Under the pieces are notes generated by a model that was not told where the DNA came from, did not search any database, and saw nothing but the letters and a program-made list of their open reading frames with translations. DNA of 64,000 nucleotides from Brachynemurus nebulosus (taxonomy: Eukaryota > Arthropoda > Insecta > Neuroptera > Myrmeleontidae): contig JAPWDM010000022.1 of the NCBI GenBank assembly GCA_035578155.1, positions 5,085,076-5,149,075 of the forward strand, written 5' to 3'. Position 1 is the stretch's first letter; each line of letters opens with the position of its first letter. The translations under genes and the position numbers were made by a program. Shown here in pieces: positions 21,726 to 34,700 of the stretch.

Positions 21726-22975
21726 CAGATTAGAAATGAAAAATATTTTTTTTTACCATGTTGTACCCTTTGAATTTTGATGAAACTTAGTGCAGTAATT
21801 AAGTGCATTAGGGCACAGTTACTGAATTTTTTTTTAAATGGTCGCTCAATTGGAACCCTATAAAAACAACATTGAATTGGATATTATCCTTGTTATTATC
21901 CTTAATAACGAGGACTGATACGATAATAAATATGTCTAATATTCTTGAGGGTGTTTGCCTTCATGTGGATTTGGAATTCTTTTCCTATGTTGAGTAGTTA
22001 CCAAGAAAAAAATTTTTGGAATTTTTTAAATTTTTTTAATTATCTCCATAATTACTCAGTTTTGGCCGCCAAAACTGTAGATATCAATTACTTACAGCCT
22101 TACCATACCGCCAATATAGTTATTAAAATAATTCGCTTCCGGGGTCGATTCACCTATACTTACCCGGCTATACCCTTTATGTGAATTAGTCATTTTTAGT
22201 TGTCGTTCTTTTCACTATATCTTTTTTGGGGTCGTGAACGAAAAAAGTTTAAGAAGCTTAAGAAAGTTTGATGTATAGCCTTATACAGAATTTGAAGGAA
22301 TTTGGGCTATGATTTTCAAAAAAAATTTTAATAAACCTTTGGGGGGTGTTTAACCCTTAAAAAATAATGTAACTCAAATTAAAATTTAGAAAAAAATTTT
22401 TAACAAATGGAAGGGATTTTATTCCCTATATATTATGCAGTTGCACGTACAGTTGTAATATGTTTGTTACTTTGTTAAGTACTACAATTTAATAATATTA
22501 TCTATGTCAAAATATACAAAATCACATGGGGGCACTTCCGTAACATTCTTTATTGGCTGGAATCATTTACGTCATTAATTGGAACAACGTAAGGTCGTGT
22601 AATATGAAATATCGTTTTCCGAACACATAGCCGATCATATAATGCAAATAAACATCGACACTTTTTTAAGCATTAGAGAAATGTTTAAAAGCAATTCTTT
22701 AATTGGAAATAAAATTCTTGTAGCTCGAAGTCATTTTCGCCATTATCTAGAATAATATTGAGTAATGTAATATGAAGTGTCATTGTCCGACCACTTAGTC
22801 GAGGATATAATTCAGACAAATATCGACACTCAGAGCCAGATCATCGCACAGACAAATGAAACAAATGGCTAGGGCCAGCTTCTTTGAAGGGCCCGGTCCA
22901 CAGAGTATAGAGGGCACACTTCTGTCTCTATACTACTGAAACCAGTGTAACCAAAAAAGGATAGAAAATATCCGA
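21726..22975. other. AT-rich stretch without recognised feature
   Basis: ORFs here are short and without protein-like composition. A 'GGGCCCGGTCCACAG' phrase near 22890 may be the edge of an unidentified element. Confidence 0.4.

Positions 22976-22978
<3 letters not shown>

Positions 22979-23056
<78 letters not shown>
22979..23056. repeat. (TA)n microsatellite
   Basis: About 38 TA units; the overlapping Tyr/Ile 'protein' is an artefact. Confidence 0.95.
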
Positions 23057-23060
<4 letters not shown>

Positions 23061-23981
23061 TGCGTTTAATTTGTATTTGTGTGATCTGTGTTGTGTGTGT
23101 TAATGACTTGATTTGTCTTGCATGCGGTACTACCTACGTATGTATGTGGCTTGGTGCGGCGATGGTAACAATGACCATAACATTCAAAACAATTGATCTA
23201 TGCTCATCCACTGCTTCTGAATTAATGAATACAAAGTAGCCTAACTTGCTCAGAACTGCACACTGCCGACTACACGATAGAGATAGTAGTGAACGTTCTG
23301 TATTCTATGGTCCGGGTTCGCTCAAACTTTTGTCCGATCAAAATTTTGTTAATTAAAAGGTGCACTCAAGAAAGCTGCCACTAACGTAACCGCAAACATC
23401 AACTGTTCCGACGAAAATTATAATAAATTCAGCTTGGGATGCCGTTGTAAAACGTTCTGAGATTGATGCTACTCTTATTTAATATTTTGTTTCATTAATT
23501 TTATTTGATAACAGCTTGGTTGAATGGTGAATATGCTTTTTTTACTTTTTTACTACTAATTACTTATCTTATCTTACGATTACATTATGAAAATTATTTG
23601 GGGAAATACGATCATTGTTATTTAGTTACAACATGAAAATATTAAAAAAAGATTTTCGAGTGACACCAAAACATATTTTAATTTAATAATGACACACATA
23701 TTCTGGAAATAAATTCCCAATTTTTCAATATCGCCATCTTTTTAGCTAATTATTATCTGAAATTAATTTTAAAAAATTAATGTATAAGCCATAGACCATA
23801 CATATGAACATCTGACTCATACGGAAGAATTGCCAAAATTGGCCACGAAAATGGCATATATTAGGTTTTATTTTTTCACTACTCGTGGCATTAATATTCC
23901 TACTGATGTGAATATAACGAATATAGTAAGATAAAACAGAATATAAATATACATGAATTTTCAAGTGAACGTAAAACTACG

Positions 23982-25094
23982 TATAGACCGGGTAATAAAA
24001 TGTTAGTAACATGTTGACGGTGTAGGCAACATATTTGTTGGAAACAACAAGCATAGTAGATACATGTTTGCAACAATGTTGCGCATCTAAACCAAAAGCA
24101 GTAGTGCATCCAAACTAAAGCCAGTTTCACAGTAGGTAAAAATGGGATAAACGATTGCTGCTGCCAGATGCCCAAGAAACGAATTTCATTGAAATTCCAA
24201 TAAAATAAACTTTCCCTTGAACTGCTCCCAACATTTTCTTCTATTGGAATTCTTCTGTATTTATATTACTTATATTAAAATTAAAATTAAAATTGTATTA
24301 TTTTTTATCAAAATGATTTTTTTCAACAAGTAGAAGTGTTTCCAAATTTTTATTACCAGTTTAAATTGTTTTCAGATATGTACTACAGAAATTAAAACAA
24401 AAATTTAAAGAAAACATAATGTGAATATACTAAAATATGTAGGTACAAATAATAATGTACCAAATTGAATGTAATCAAGGCAACTTGTTGACAATATCGT
24501 CCAGACTAACCGATGTTTCCCATTTGAAATGGAAAACAGAGATAAGCGGCCCCTACACGCTCAATAATATTGCACAGAATCTGAGGTGGCACAATATTAA
24601 TGATCGTCTGTAGATTATATTGAAGGGTTGTACGATATATTGTGCTGATCAAAAACAGTTGGAAATATATTGTGCAATGAATGAATATTGTAACGTCTGT
24701 AGGCTTTGCAAATATTATTGCGCAATATGACTTTATTTATTTAAATTTCAATTTATAAATTGTTTTGTAATGTCATATTTGATGGTTATTCATTAAATCA
24801 GTTTGACTTATTAATTTGAAAGAGTATGTAGTTATTTACTGCTTCGTAACATCCTTATCACTTAAATATTTAAAATTAAACAACAATTGAATTATTGTAT
24901 AATTCCTACATTCAATTTATTGCACAATATTATTGAGCGTGTAGAGGCCGCTATACAAGCAACATTCAACAAATTCCTTTGATATTATGCCGCTCAGTGT
25001 TGACGTGTATCCGCCAACATTTTGCTTGTTGATGGGATACATGTTGGCAACACCAATATCAACATGTTGTCAACATTTTGTTACTCGGTCTGTA
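23982..25094. mobile_element. Terminal-inverted-repeat element rich in 'CAACATGTTG' motifs, about 1.1 kb
   Basis: The left end AGACCGGGTAATAAAATGTT is mirrored at the right (AACATTTTGTTACTCGGTCT). Repeats of ACATGTTG and AACATATTTG lie inside each end. There is no transposase, and a second MITE is nested at 24546-24951. No exact target duplication is evident. Confidence 0.6.
24546..24951. mobile_element. Nested MITE, about 406 bp
   Basis: TIRs GGCCCCTACACGCTCAATAA (left) and the inverse of GGCCTCTACACGCTCAATAA (right) continue into ATATTGTGCA-type sequence. The GGCC ends resemble PIF/Harbinger MITEs, but the flanking TAA/TAT is not an exact duplication. Confidence 0.65.
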
Positions 25095-25222
25095 CTTACC
25101 TTAACATGGACATTCTAAACCCCAATTTTTGACAATACAGAAATGATTTCAAAATCTTATAAAATTGCATTTTAAGTAAGTACGAAGAATTTGTTCAGCT
25201 TAATTTTATCAATAATATCAAA

Positions 25223-25330
25223 ATGGGCAAGGTGTGTGGTGTTAAAAATTGTTCTAGTGGCAGTGCGACTGATAAAAAGCGACGCAAGGAATTAAATTTG
25301 AAAAATCCTTTATTTTTCAAAATACCTCAA
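25223..25330 (+). CDS. 5' THAP-type zinc-finger exon (36 codons)
   Basis: ATG at 25223 opens MGKVCGVKNCSSGS, the start of a THAP finger (C-x4-C), followed by a basic stretch and LFFKIPQ, which corresponds to the FxxFP block. It ends at a GTAATT donor-like site, which is where THAP genes and THAP transposons commonly place their first intron. No second exon (WxxxH..CxxHF part) was found within the next kilobase. It may be the stranded first exon of a THAP transposon (P-element or ISL2EU type) or the start of a host THAP gene whose later exons were not recognised. Confidence 0.45.
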
Positions 25331-25795
25331 GTAATTTAATATATTTAACGGAAAATCAAGTAAACTAAATAAATTTTATTAATATCGCAATTTATTATTT
25401 ATGATATACCTAACAATAAAACTGTTTCAAGTAATATTCAAACTACCGCTTTGGTATCCAAGGCACAGGAATACCCTCTTATTTTTACACTTTTTTGAAT
25501 ACATTGAGTTCGATCACCATTTCTAGTCACCATGGTATAAGCAATAAATGACCACTACTAGGAGACACTGATTATTAATTGCGTGTTATTTTCATGCAAC
25601 TAGTATTAATTAATTCATATAAAATATACAGTTTGTTTTTTATATACAAATCAGAGTATAATAATACTACAGGTAATTGCAAACTGGTGTATCGCGCGTT
25701 CTCTGTCCCAACCTCGTATATGGTTTTATGGCTGTTTTGAGTTAGAAAGTCATACATGTACATACGTGTAATTCACTTCCCCATACGATGCACTA

Positions 25796-27436
25796 ACAAG
25801 TAAAGGTCCCGAGGCCGGACCTATCGATTTCGATGAAACTTAAATATATTGTAGAACATTAAAAACTAAGGGACACGTATTTTTTTTTATCTGCGGAAAA
25901 ACGGTTTGAAGGGGTGAAATCGCCCTCCAAAAATTGGGGTAAAAATTTAATTTTTTAAATATCTCGAAAACAGTAAGAGATAGAGCAAAAATTTAAATTG
26001 GCGATATTGCTCTTTTTTAAAGAGCTATCTATTGATATGATATTTGTTAATATTACATCAACAGGGGTGGTTGGGGGTTAAAATTTGGGGGTTAATTTTG
26101 CAAAAAAGGGGTGAAAAATAAATAATTTAAAAATTTTGTTTACAGATTTGAAATCTACGTCAAAAAATCTAATTGACCTATTTTTGCTCAATGCCCTAAT
26201 ATTAAGTCAAGGGGTAGTTAACTAGAGGGTGACTATGTCGAATAGTCGTACAATTTGGGTATTTCAAGAAGTTCTTCTTCATAGAAAATAGCTTAAGACA
26301 ATTAGAATAACGTCGAAATGAAATTCTCGAATTTAAAATTAAGTTTGAGCAACATTGGAGAGGGGGTGACTCACTCTCTTAAATTATATGCTAGTTTATA
26401 TATACACTAATTTTTGCTATTAACACACTGATAGTGGGTAAAATAATGTCACAATAAGTGGTTCTGAAGTTGGACTATCATATGTAAGGTCTTTATTAGG
26501 TTTGTTTATTAATGGATATTATGGTTTTCCTTATCGAAAATTATCGATACCGAAAATTACATAACCTAACCTAAAATAACGAAACCTAATAAAACCTTAT
26601 ATACGATAGTCTAACTTCAGAACGATCTATTGTGACATTATTACTCCCTGTCAGTGTGTTAATTAGTGTATGTAAACTAGTATGTAATTTAAGAGGGTGA
26701 CTCACCCCCTCTCCAATGTTGCTCAAACTCAATTTTGAATTTGAGAATTTCATTTTAATCCAACTTCAGAACCACTTATTGTGACATTATTTTACCCACT
26801 ATCAGTGTGTTAATAGCAAAAATTAGTGTATATAAACTAGTATGTAATTTAAGAGGGTGACTCACCGCCTCTCCAATGTTGCTCAAACTCAATTTTGAAT
26901 TCGAGAATTTCATTTCTACGTTATTCTAATTGTCTTGAGCTATTTTCCATGAATAAGAACTTCTTGAAATACCCAAATAGTACGATTATTCGACATTGTC
27001 ACCCTCTAGTTAACTACCCCTAGACTTAATATTAGGATATTGAGCAAAAATAGGTCAATTAGATTTTTTGACGCAGATTTCAAATCTGTAAACAAAATTT
27101 TTATATTGTTTATTTTTCACCCCCTTTTTGCAAAATTAACCCCCAAATTTTAACCCCCAACCACCCCTGTTGATGTAATTTGCACAAATTGCATATCAAT
27201 AGATAGCTCTTTAAAAAAGAGTAGTATCGCCAATTTAAACTTTTGCTCTATCTCTTACTGTTTTCGAGATATTTGAAAAATTAAATCTTTACCCCCAATT
27301 TTTGGAGGGCGATTTCACCCCTTCAAACCGTTTTTCCGCAGATAAAAAAAAATACGTGTCCCTTAGTTTTTAATGTTCTGCAATATATTTAAGTTTCATC
27401 GAAATCGATAGGTCCGGCCTCGGGACCTTTACTTGT
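25796..27436. mobile_element. Large foldback element, 1.64 kb, arms of about 600 bp
   Basis: Left arm ACAAGTAAAGGTCCCGAGG returns at the right end as CCTCGGGACCTTTACTTGT. The arms stay nearly identical through GGGGTGAAATCGCCCTCC, TATCTCGAAAACAGTAAGAG and CACCCCCTCTCCAATGTTG. The middle (26290-26940) contains further alternating copies of a 'CAGTGTGTTAAT..GAGGGTGACTCACC' unit. No ORF is conserved between the arms. Same family as 29133-29848. Confidence 0.9.
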
Positions 27437-29132
27437 AAGAAATATTACAAAATAGTTAATGGAAAAAATTTTAATCCAATAAAATTCAAACTCGTATATC
27501 ATGACCAAATTTAGTTTTCTGACAAAACATCGTATATCATATATAAAATAATTTTTTGAAAAAGTAACCTTTTTATCCAATAAGGCTGGTCGTCCATTGG
27601 ATTCGGATATATGATAAATTTAATTCAGACGAACACGCATGTAAACGGACGAACAAAGAGACGCTTTCAATGGACGAGGACGTATTGTTTCACAGCAGTT
27701 TGGATAGTTCGTCCGTTTCCATGCGTATTCCTCTAAATTAAATTTCATACATATCCGCATCCAATGGACGACCAGCCAAACTCGTATTTGATCAAGATAC
27801 AACTTTTGACACTTTTTTGTTGCAAAGGTGTTAATTGTATGACCAAAAGTAATAGAATAAGCTCTTTGACGCTCAAAAGAAATAATGTTCAAGTTGAAAT
27901 CTTTACTGTTTCATAGCATTTCCCAAATAGGTTTTTATAAGCTTCAGTTTGCTGAAACTTCTTTCTTCAGTTGGTACAGACACTAAAAGCGTTACAACGA
28001 TTTTCAGAGCAACATATACCTATATTTGAATATCCCTCTTATCTCCTCAAGTATTTTTTACTATATTTAAGCAAATGTGGCTATACAAAAATGTAGATTA
28101 TTAGGAATTGGCACTAAAAATTTATAATTTTATTGTTTCTGCAACAATATTGAGTAATTTAAACATGACACTGAAACATTCATTTTTTGTTATGAAACAG
28201 TTACTAATTTTCATAAATAAATTATTTTTTGGCGCCTTTAAAAAACTGGCGCTCGAGGCACGTGTCCCTACTGCCACCCCCTCCCCGGTGTGTCCGGCCC
28301 TAGTTATGATATCTTTATGTTATAATATCTTAAAATATAATAAAATAAATATTGTTTAATGATTTATATCACATTTTTTCGGAAAACTGGAGATTCACGG
28401 TCAGCCCCGCCGAGAGAGTGGGATAGCCGAGGTTGCAGCCACAGGTCCCGAACTTTAGAACGGAACCCGTAGCTGTCGGTAATGGACCCAGTAAAGAAGT
28501 TAAGAGTTTTTTTTGCTCATTACTTATGTTTTCTAAGAAAATTTTTAAAAAAATGAGGTTTATTTCTGGGGCCCCCCATTTCTCTCTATGGCCCTGTTCT
28601 GGTATGAAGAAACATATACAAAAGAAGTTGCAATAAGAATCAAATCGATCGGATGATTTGTTTTCGAGTTTAAGTGTAGCAAATTTTAAAAATGTAGTTT
28701 CGAGAAAAACGAGTTTAAAGTTTAAGTTACTGGTTAGACTATCGGAATATACAAAAAAAATCGATTTATTTCATAAACTCGTATATTGAAGAAAAAAGTG
28801 GACTGCAAACTCGTACTTACTAAAAACAACGATAGCTCATAATTTAAAATATTTAAATATCTGGCTTCATGTCTACATAGGTAGCAAACATCAAAAGGTT
28901 GAACATACATAAATCTTAAATTCATAGTGATGGAAATACAGTATTTAATATGTTTTTTGTGTTTCCTGAAAACTGTGATTTTTGATATACGTGTTTGGGA
29001 CAGAGAACGCGCGATACCTGGTTCAGGTAGATAGTGCTTCAGTGTTGCAAGTTAAAGCCTGTTGCATGTTACTCGAGGCCTTTGTAACCAAAGTGACCTA
29101 AGCCGCAAATGTTTAACCCTTTGAATGCTCTA
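27437..29132. repeat. Diverged repeat shared in pieces with 51.2-51.5 kb
   Basis: 27490-27570 (TTTAGTTTTCTGACAAAAC) and 27778-27815 recur in the same orientation at 51355-51480. 28670-28790 (GGTTAGACTATCGGAATAT) recurs inverted at 51235-51350. A GTATCGCGCGTTCTCTGTCC block at 25691 is mirrored at about 28996-29017, so this repeat and the foldback at 25796 may lie inside one larger element. No convincing gene. Confidence 0.5.
27584..27777. mobile_element. MITE, 194 bp, with long TIRs
   Basis: The ends are GGCTGGTCGTCCATTGGAT and its inverse. The left flank is TAA and the right flank AAA. The related sequence at about 51435 lacks the insertion. GGC ends next to TAA suggest PIF/Harbinger, with one flank base mutated. 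The ORF on the reverse strand is a translation of it. Confidence 0.75.
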
Positions 29133-29848
29133 ACAAGGAAAGGTTTTGAACTGTCAATTCGCAATTTTGATGAAACTTGGTATATGTGTAGTACAAGCGA
29201 CAATAACAGACCCATATTTTTTTTTATCTGCCACCGTCGCCATTTAAGGGGTGAAATCACCCCTCAAAATTAGAGTAAAAAATTTTAATTTTTCTTGATA
29301 ACTTGGAAACGACGACAGATAGAAAAAACTTTAAATTGACAAAAGACTTTATTTTTAAAGAGCTTTCTATTGATGTGTATAAATCCAGGGTCGGACCTAC
29401 TGGAAGAGCTGTTCAGGTAAAATTGAGGGTAAATTTTGAAATAGGGTGAATATGTTTCAGTGTATTAAAATTTGAATAGGATATATGAAAACTACATGAA
29501 AAATACTAGTTTACCTGTTTTTGCTCAAAGCTGTAATTTAAAGTCTAAAATCTCAAAACTGGACAGCTAATTTGAGGTGCCAATCGTAATTTTACTGACA
29601 ATCAGCAAAATAAAAATGTTTCTATAAGGTTTTCAGCAAGCGAATTGCCTTGTAATTAATAACTGGCTAAAATATATCAAATTATACTTGTTGATGTCTG
29701 ACTAAAACTTGAAATTTTATACAAGTAATATTAAAATTTGATTTTGTTAAACTAATAAAAAAAATACGGGTCTGTTATTTTCGCTTGTACTACACACATA
29801 CCAAGTTTCATCAAAATTGCGAATTGATAGCTCAAAACCTTTTCTTGT
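29133..29848. mobile_element. Foldback element, 716 bp, same family as 25796-27436
   Basis: The ends are ACAAGGAAAGGTTTTGA and its near inverse (TCAAAACCTTTTCTTGT). The arms share CAATTTTGATGAAACTTGGTA and GTACAAGCGA. It carries GGGGTGAAATC and CCAGGGTCGGACC blocks like the other family fragments. No ORF is shared between copies. Confidence 0.8.
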
Positions 29849-30072
29849 AAGTGTAACCACCAGTCATCAACACTGAATTTGTCCGTAGCTCTATGGCAAT
29901 CACTGAGGATGGACAAAGTCAAGATTACTCAATATACAAAAGCCGCCTTTGTATTTACGCCTCAAGGACGCCATGAATCTAATCATGCCGCTGTTGTAGC
30001 CTGAATTTATACCAACTTCCTACTTGTTGCATTTATTATAAAACATCGTGTATTCATCAACTAATTTTAGAA

Positions 30073-30185
<113 letters not shown>

Positions 30186-30522
30186 TATACAGGATAATAT
30201 TCAATATTACATTAACCCATCACAGACCAAGATATTCCACATAAATAATACCATGGGAAAGGCGCCTTTAAGAGCAATTTTCTTTACCAAAAGATAATAT
30301 AATAAATATAAAATAATTATAACTTTCTCCCGATGTAGAAATTAGAAGTAAACATTTTAGGGTGAGTGTTAAAATTTATTTTAAAAAAAATATGTTAGGA
30401 GCAACATAGACTACCATAAATTTTTGCAGTGATTTTAATTTCAAGTACTTACTTATAAAGTTGTAGTAAGATACATACAGTACGTTCACTTGGAAACTTT
30501 ATAGTCCAGGGTAGATAGACGA

Positions 30523-30529
<7 letters not shown>

Positions 30530-30605
<76 letters not shown>

Positions 30606-30618
30606 TTCAGTTTTGCAC

Positions 30619-30679
<61 letters not shown>
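30530..30679. repeat. Two (TA)n tracts around a Tc1-type terminus
   Basis: TA tracts at 30530-30603 and 30624-30679 bracket GGTTCAGTTTTGCACCTAAC, the inverse of the terminus at 30681. It is either the end of a second, otherwise deleted element or an inversion product. Confidence 0.85.
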
Positions 30680-30684
<5 letters not shown>

Positions 30685-30771
30685 GTGCAAAACTGAACCA
30701 ACCTCATAATATTTTGAAATTATTTGGAAAGTAAATTTTAATGATAAAAGTTTAGTTATTTTTAATAACTA

Positions 30772-30995
30772 TTGGCGACGCAAAGATTACACGAGCGCTC
30801 CTGGTTTTTTAAATTAGAAGCTGTATCAAGTAAAAATTTTTGTATACGTTTATTTGTCGATAGAAAAATGTACTATACAAATTATGCACGGATTACGGAT
30901 TTTATATCACCCATTAATCGTATACGTATATTTTTTCTTGATGCTAGTTCTAATTTTATCACCAGAGGCGCGAGTGAGAATCTTTGCGTCGCCAA
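30772..30995. mobile_element. MITE 'TTGGCGACGC', copy 1, TA-flanked
   Basis: The ends are TTGGCGACGCAAAGATT and its inverse, with TA on each side (30770-30771 and 30996-30997), indicating a Tc1/mariner-type MITE. It is about 90% identical to 34701-34925. The ORF in it is spurious. Confidence 0.9.
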
Positions 30996-31218
30996 TAGTC
31001 AGCCAGCTACTTAACAGATATTAATTTGTATACATATCTATTTATTTTGAATATGCGTTAATCTTTTTTCTTTGACTCAGTTTTGCACCACATTTCTATT
31101 TGTGCTGACACAGAATGTTCTACACGATAAAAATATGTCCATATAGATTGAGTGTAGCCTAAACAAAGAATACAGCATCGACCTATTCTCAGTTTAATTC
31201 TCAAGCGTGCCATAGCTA

Positions 31219-32287
31219 ATGAATAAAGCTACATTTATTTTTAATTTACAAATAATGTATCCGATATCCAAATCCACTAAGAAATTAGTGATTGAATTAT
31301 TAAAAAGTCGACAATCTACAAGAGATATCGCTCGGAAAATTCTTATTAGCCAATCGACAGCACAAATTACATTTTTTTCGACATTTCGAAAAAAATGTAA
31401 TTTACTAATAGAGCAAAAAGTTGGTGGTCGGAAAAAAAAACTATCAGGAGAGGATGTTAGAATAGTAATTCGATATTTGGCTACCGGTGAAGCACCTTCG
31501 GCTTCTGAGGCAACCAAACTTTTACAGAAAGACGTTGGCAAGTCAGTAAATAAGTGGACAGTTCGTCGGGCATTACATTCCGCAAAGTTCCGAGCTATCG
31601 AAAGAAAAAAGAGACCACTTCTCACTAAAAAAATATTAAAGCCAGAAAATTTCTTTGTAAAACAATATATAAAATGGGATGATGATGATTGAATGAAGGT
31701 GATTTGGTCAGATGCGACTAAAATTAATAGATACAGTACAGATGGTCGCCGGTGGAATTGGAAAAGAACTAAAGAATCAAGACAACCAAAGGATTACATT
31801 CAAACGATAAAGCATGGTGGTGGTAACATCAAGTTGTGAGGCTGTTTTTCAGCATTTGCTGCAGGTCTAATTCATAGGATTGATGGTAATATAAACAAAA
31901 AATTGTACTATAATATTCCCAGGATATATTTAAAGTCGATAACAGTCGAAAACATACCCTATCCAGAAGATGAAATAATATTTCAACATGACAACCATCC
32001 GAAACATACCTCGGAATTAGTAAAAAATTGGTTAAGTAAACAAAAATTCAAAGTCCTAATGTGGCGATCTCAAAGTCCTGATCTCAATCCTCTTGAAAAA
32101 TTATGGTCATATCTGAAGAATAAACTTTTGAATGAATATGAATCACCTCCGTCAAATTTAGATGTTTTATGGGAAGATGTACAGGAACAGTGGTACAAAG
32201 TCTCACTTGATTACTGCGAAAAAACTGATTAGAAGTGTTAAAAAACGATCACATGCTGTTAGAAAGGCAAAAGGTCTGTGGACATAA
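31219..32287 (+). pseudogene. Tc1-family (DD34E) transposase, inactivated
   Basis: N-terminal HTH region (STKKLVIELLKSRQSTRDIA) and a second HTH/GRKKKLS block precede the catalytic domain. The catalytic triad is visible: VIWSDAT (first Asp), QHDNHPKHTS (second Asp) and SPDLNPLEKLWS, with 34 residues between the second Asp and the Glu. In-frame TGA codons interrupt at 31690-31692 and 31837-31839 (the second where KLWGCFS is expected). A 1-base shift near 32217 displaces the typical C-terminus, which ends near 32287. All pieces lie in one frame until then, so the copy is young but dead. Confidence 0.88.
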
Positions 32288-32471
32288 TATTAAATTTTAA
32301 TTATTATTTTATTCTAAAATAGGTTTTTAAGCTAAATTAAGTTTATAACTTTATGTATCAATAAATGTACTTTTCAGTTATATAAATATAGTTTTGATTG
32401 TAAGGTTTATAATATATTCAAGAAGTACAAATATCCAACAATTATATTGGTTGACTCAGTTTTGCACCTAA

Positions 32472-32671
<200 letters not shown>

Positions 32672-32719
32672 GTAATTTACTTTTATATGTCGTGTTGTTA
32701 AGACTTTTATAGATTTAAA

Positions 32720-33716
32720 ATGGATGACTTAAAAAAATCGATCAGTGTATTAGAGCAACGTATATTTTTAAAGTTTTGTGCTATACTAAATTACTCAGGA
32801 GGAGTTGCACATGGCTTGTTAGTAAAATGTGTTGGCCATAATGCATTAAATAAAAGAACCGCACAACGATAGATTAAAATGTATAAACAAGGTAGGACAA
32901 CAGCTGAAGGTGAGCCACGAGCACCTCGACTAATGTCATCAACTAGGTTAGAAGCAAAAAACAAAATCGAATTGCGTCAGTCACGTAGAGTGAGTGTTAA
33001 CGATCTTTCCACCCAACTTGGTATTTCTCATTCGACTGTCCATAGGGTCCTGGCTGAGGATTTAGGTCTGGTCAATAAAAGTGCAGTATGGGTACCCCAC
33101 ACTCTTAACGCAGATCAGAAGGAATTTCGGTATGAAATTGCACGTAGTCACTTAGCATGGTACCGCCGCAAGAAAAATATACTTAAAAGATTCATATGCC
33201 TAGATGAAACTTGGGTCGAGTTTTATACTCCTCTTCAAAAGCATCAGTCACGAAGTTGGGTGAAACCAGGCACTTCAGCTGAACATTTACCACGTGCAGA
33301 GGCACATGAACGAAAGATACTACTGATAGTGGCTATGGATAATAGAGGGATTGCTTTGAGAACTTACGATGAAAATGTAACAATGACTGGGGAGCACTAT
33401 AAATCATTCTTAGAAGAGAACATCCCTAATTGAGCACAACAACATCATGTAACGAGCCCTATAATTTTACACGACAATGCTAAACCACATAAATCAAAAA
33501 TAGTTCAGCAGCAGATTGAAGAGAAAGGATGGATAGAAATCATTCAGCCGCCATATTCACCGGATATGAGTCCATGTGATTTCAATTGTTTTGGCCATGT
33601 GAAGAGGAAATTGTCAGGTACTGGATATAGCAGCAAAAAGGAGTTAGATGTTAAACTGAACAACATCATTTGTGAATTAAATACCAGTGGTGCTTTGAAT
33701 GGTGTTCAAGATTTGT
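32720..33716 (+). pseudogene. mariner-type (DD34D) transposase, inactivated and 3'-truncated
   Basis: Starts [16 protein letters not shown] and continues in one frame through two HTH segments (DLSTQLGISHSTVHRVL is the second) into the DDE domain: ICLDETWVEF, IILHDNAKPHKS and PYSPDMSPCDF. The spacing of 34 residues and final Asp define mariner. In-frame stops are TAG at 32870-32872 and TGA at 33431-33433. Mariner similarity ends near 33716, where sequence of another transposase family takes over in the same frame. Confidence 0.85.
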
Positions 33717-33988
33717 CAGCGTGTTCAACAAGATCAATCACTCACTCTACGGTAGATGTAAGATCCTGGTTAAATGACACTTTTCACGATTGCTGGATAG
33801 GAAGATATTCAGTTAATCCTTGGCCAGTAAGAAGAACCGATCTTACCCCAATGAATTTTTTTATTTGTGACTATTTAAAAGAAAATGTTTATAAAGAAAG
33901 GCCATTTAGAGACCGTGGTCACCTGGAAAATACAATAAGAGAGTGTGCTCGGAGAATAACACCCGAAATGTTGAAAAATGTACAATAA
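33717..33988 (+). pseudogene. C-terminal fragment of a second DDE_3-type transposon protein fused to the mariner remnant
   Basis: After the mariner part the frame reads VRSWLNDTFHDCWIGR, PWPVRRTDLTPMNFFICDYL and IRECARRITPEMLKNVQ. These phrases typify the end of the insect DUF4817/DDE_3 transposon proteins ('WIGRxGPxxWPPRSPDLTPxDFFLWG'), not mariner. It ends at a TAA at 33986-33988. The junction around 33715-33760 is in frame, probably by chance. Confidence 0.7.
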
Positions 33989-34690
33989 AATGTATTGAAA
34001 ATGAAGGGAGTTACATAGAATAAGATAATAACGATAATAGCTGTTCATGTCTTTAATTTTGATGTGTCAAGTTAATGTGAATAGTTTAAAAACAATTAAT
34101 TATTTAATTTTTACATCGAACAGTACTAAAATGTTGGTATATTTTATTTCAGTACTTATGACTTTTGTGATGGCAACAGATTAGTTGTGTATTTTGATTG
34201 TAATATTAATAAACTTAAATTTCAAGTTAGTAGATAGTTGAACTTAAAAATTAAGAGTGTAGTCTTGCAGTACTACATAAATAGTAGTCGTCTAAGTACG
34301 TCCGTTTTCATAATGTACTGGGTGATACGAAAAAAACGGAAGAATATAGGAAAATTTATTATTGGTTGTAGTTGGCTATGATTCTGTATTTTACATTAGT
34401 TTTTAATTCTAAACAACTTTTCCCAGTAAAATTTTTGTCAAGTTTCAGTAATTAGGGTACTTTACTCTTACGCCAATTTCACATTCTTAAGTCCACCCTG
34501 TATACAATAGAGTTTGTTCACATTTTGATGGGTGCATTTTTAATTTAAGAATATGCACCAACTTTTAGTAAGAATAAAATTTTCTGAGAAACTTAGTATA
34601 GAATAGTTTTCCATATGTTGCCACCTTCGTGAATGACACTGTATATTATATTTAAAAAAATAAAAATTCGTTTCTAGAATTCATTTCTAA
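33989..34690. other. AT-rich sequence between transposon remnants
   Basis: 'GTACTGGGTGATACGAAAAAAAC' near 34315 resembles a transposon end, but no partner was found. No gene. Confidence 0.35.
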
Positions 34691-34700
34691 ATTCAAATTA

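Noticed and set aside
31194..31625. 143-aa minus-strand ORF opposite the Tc1 transposase
   Set aside because: Shadow of the transposase reading frame; the plus strand has the HTH and DDE motifs.
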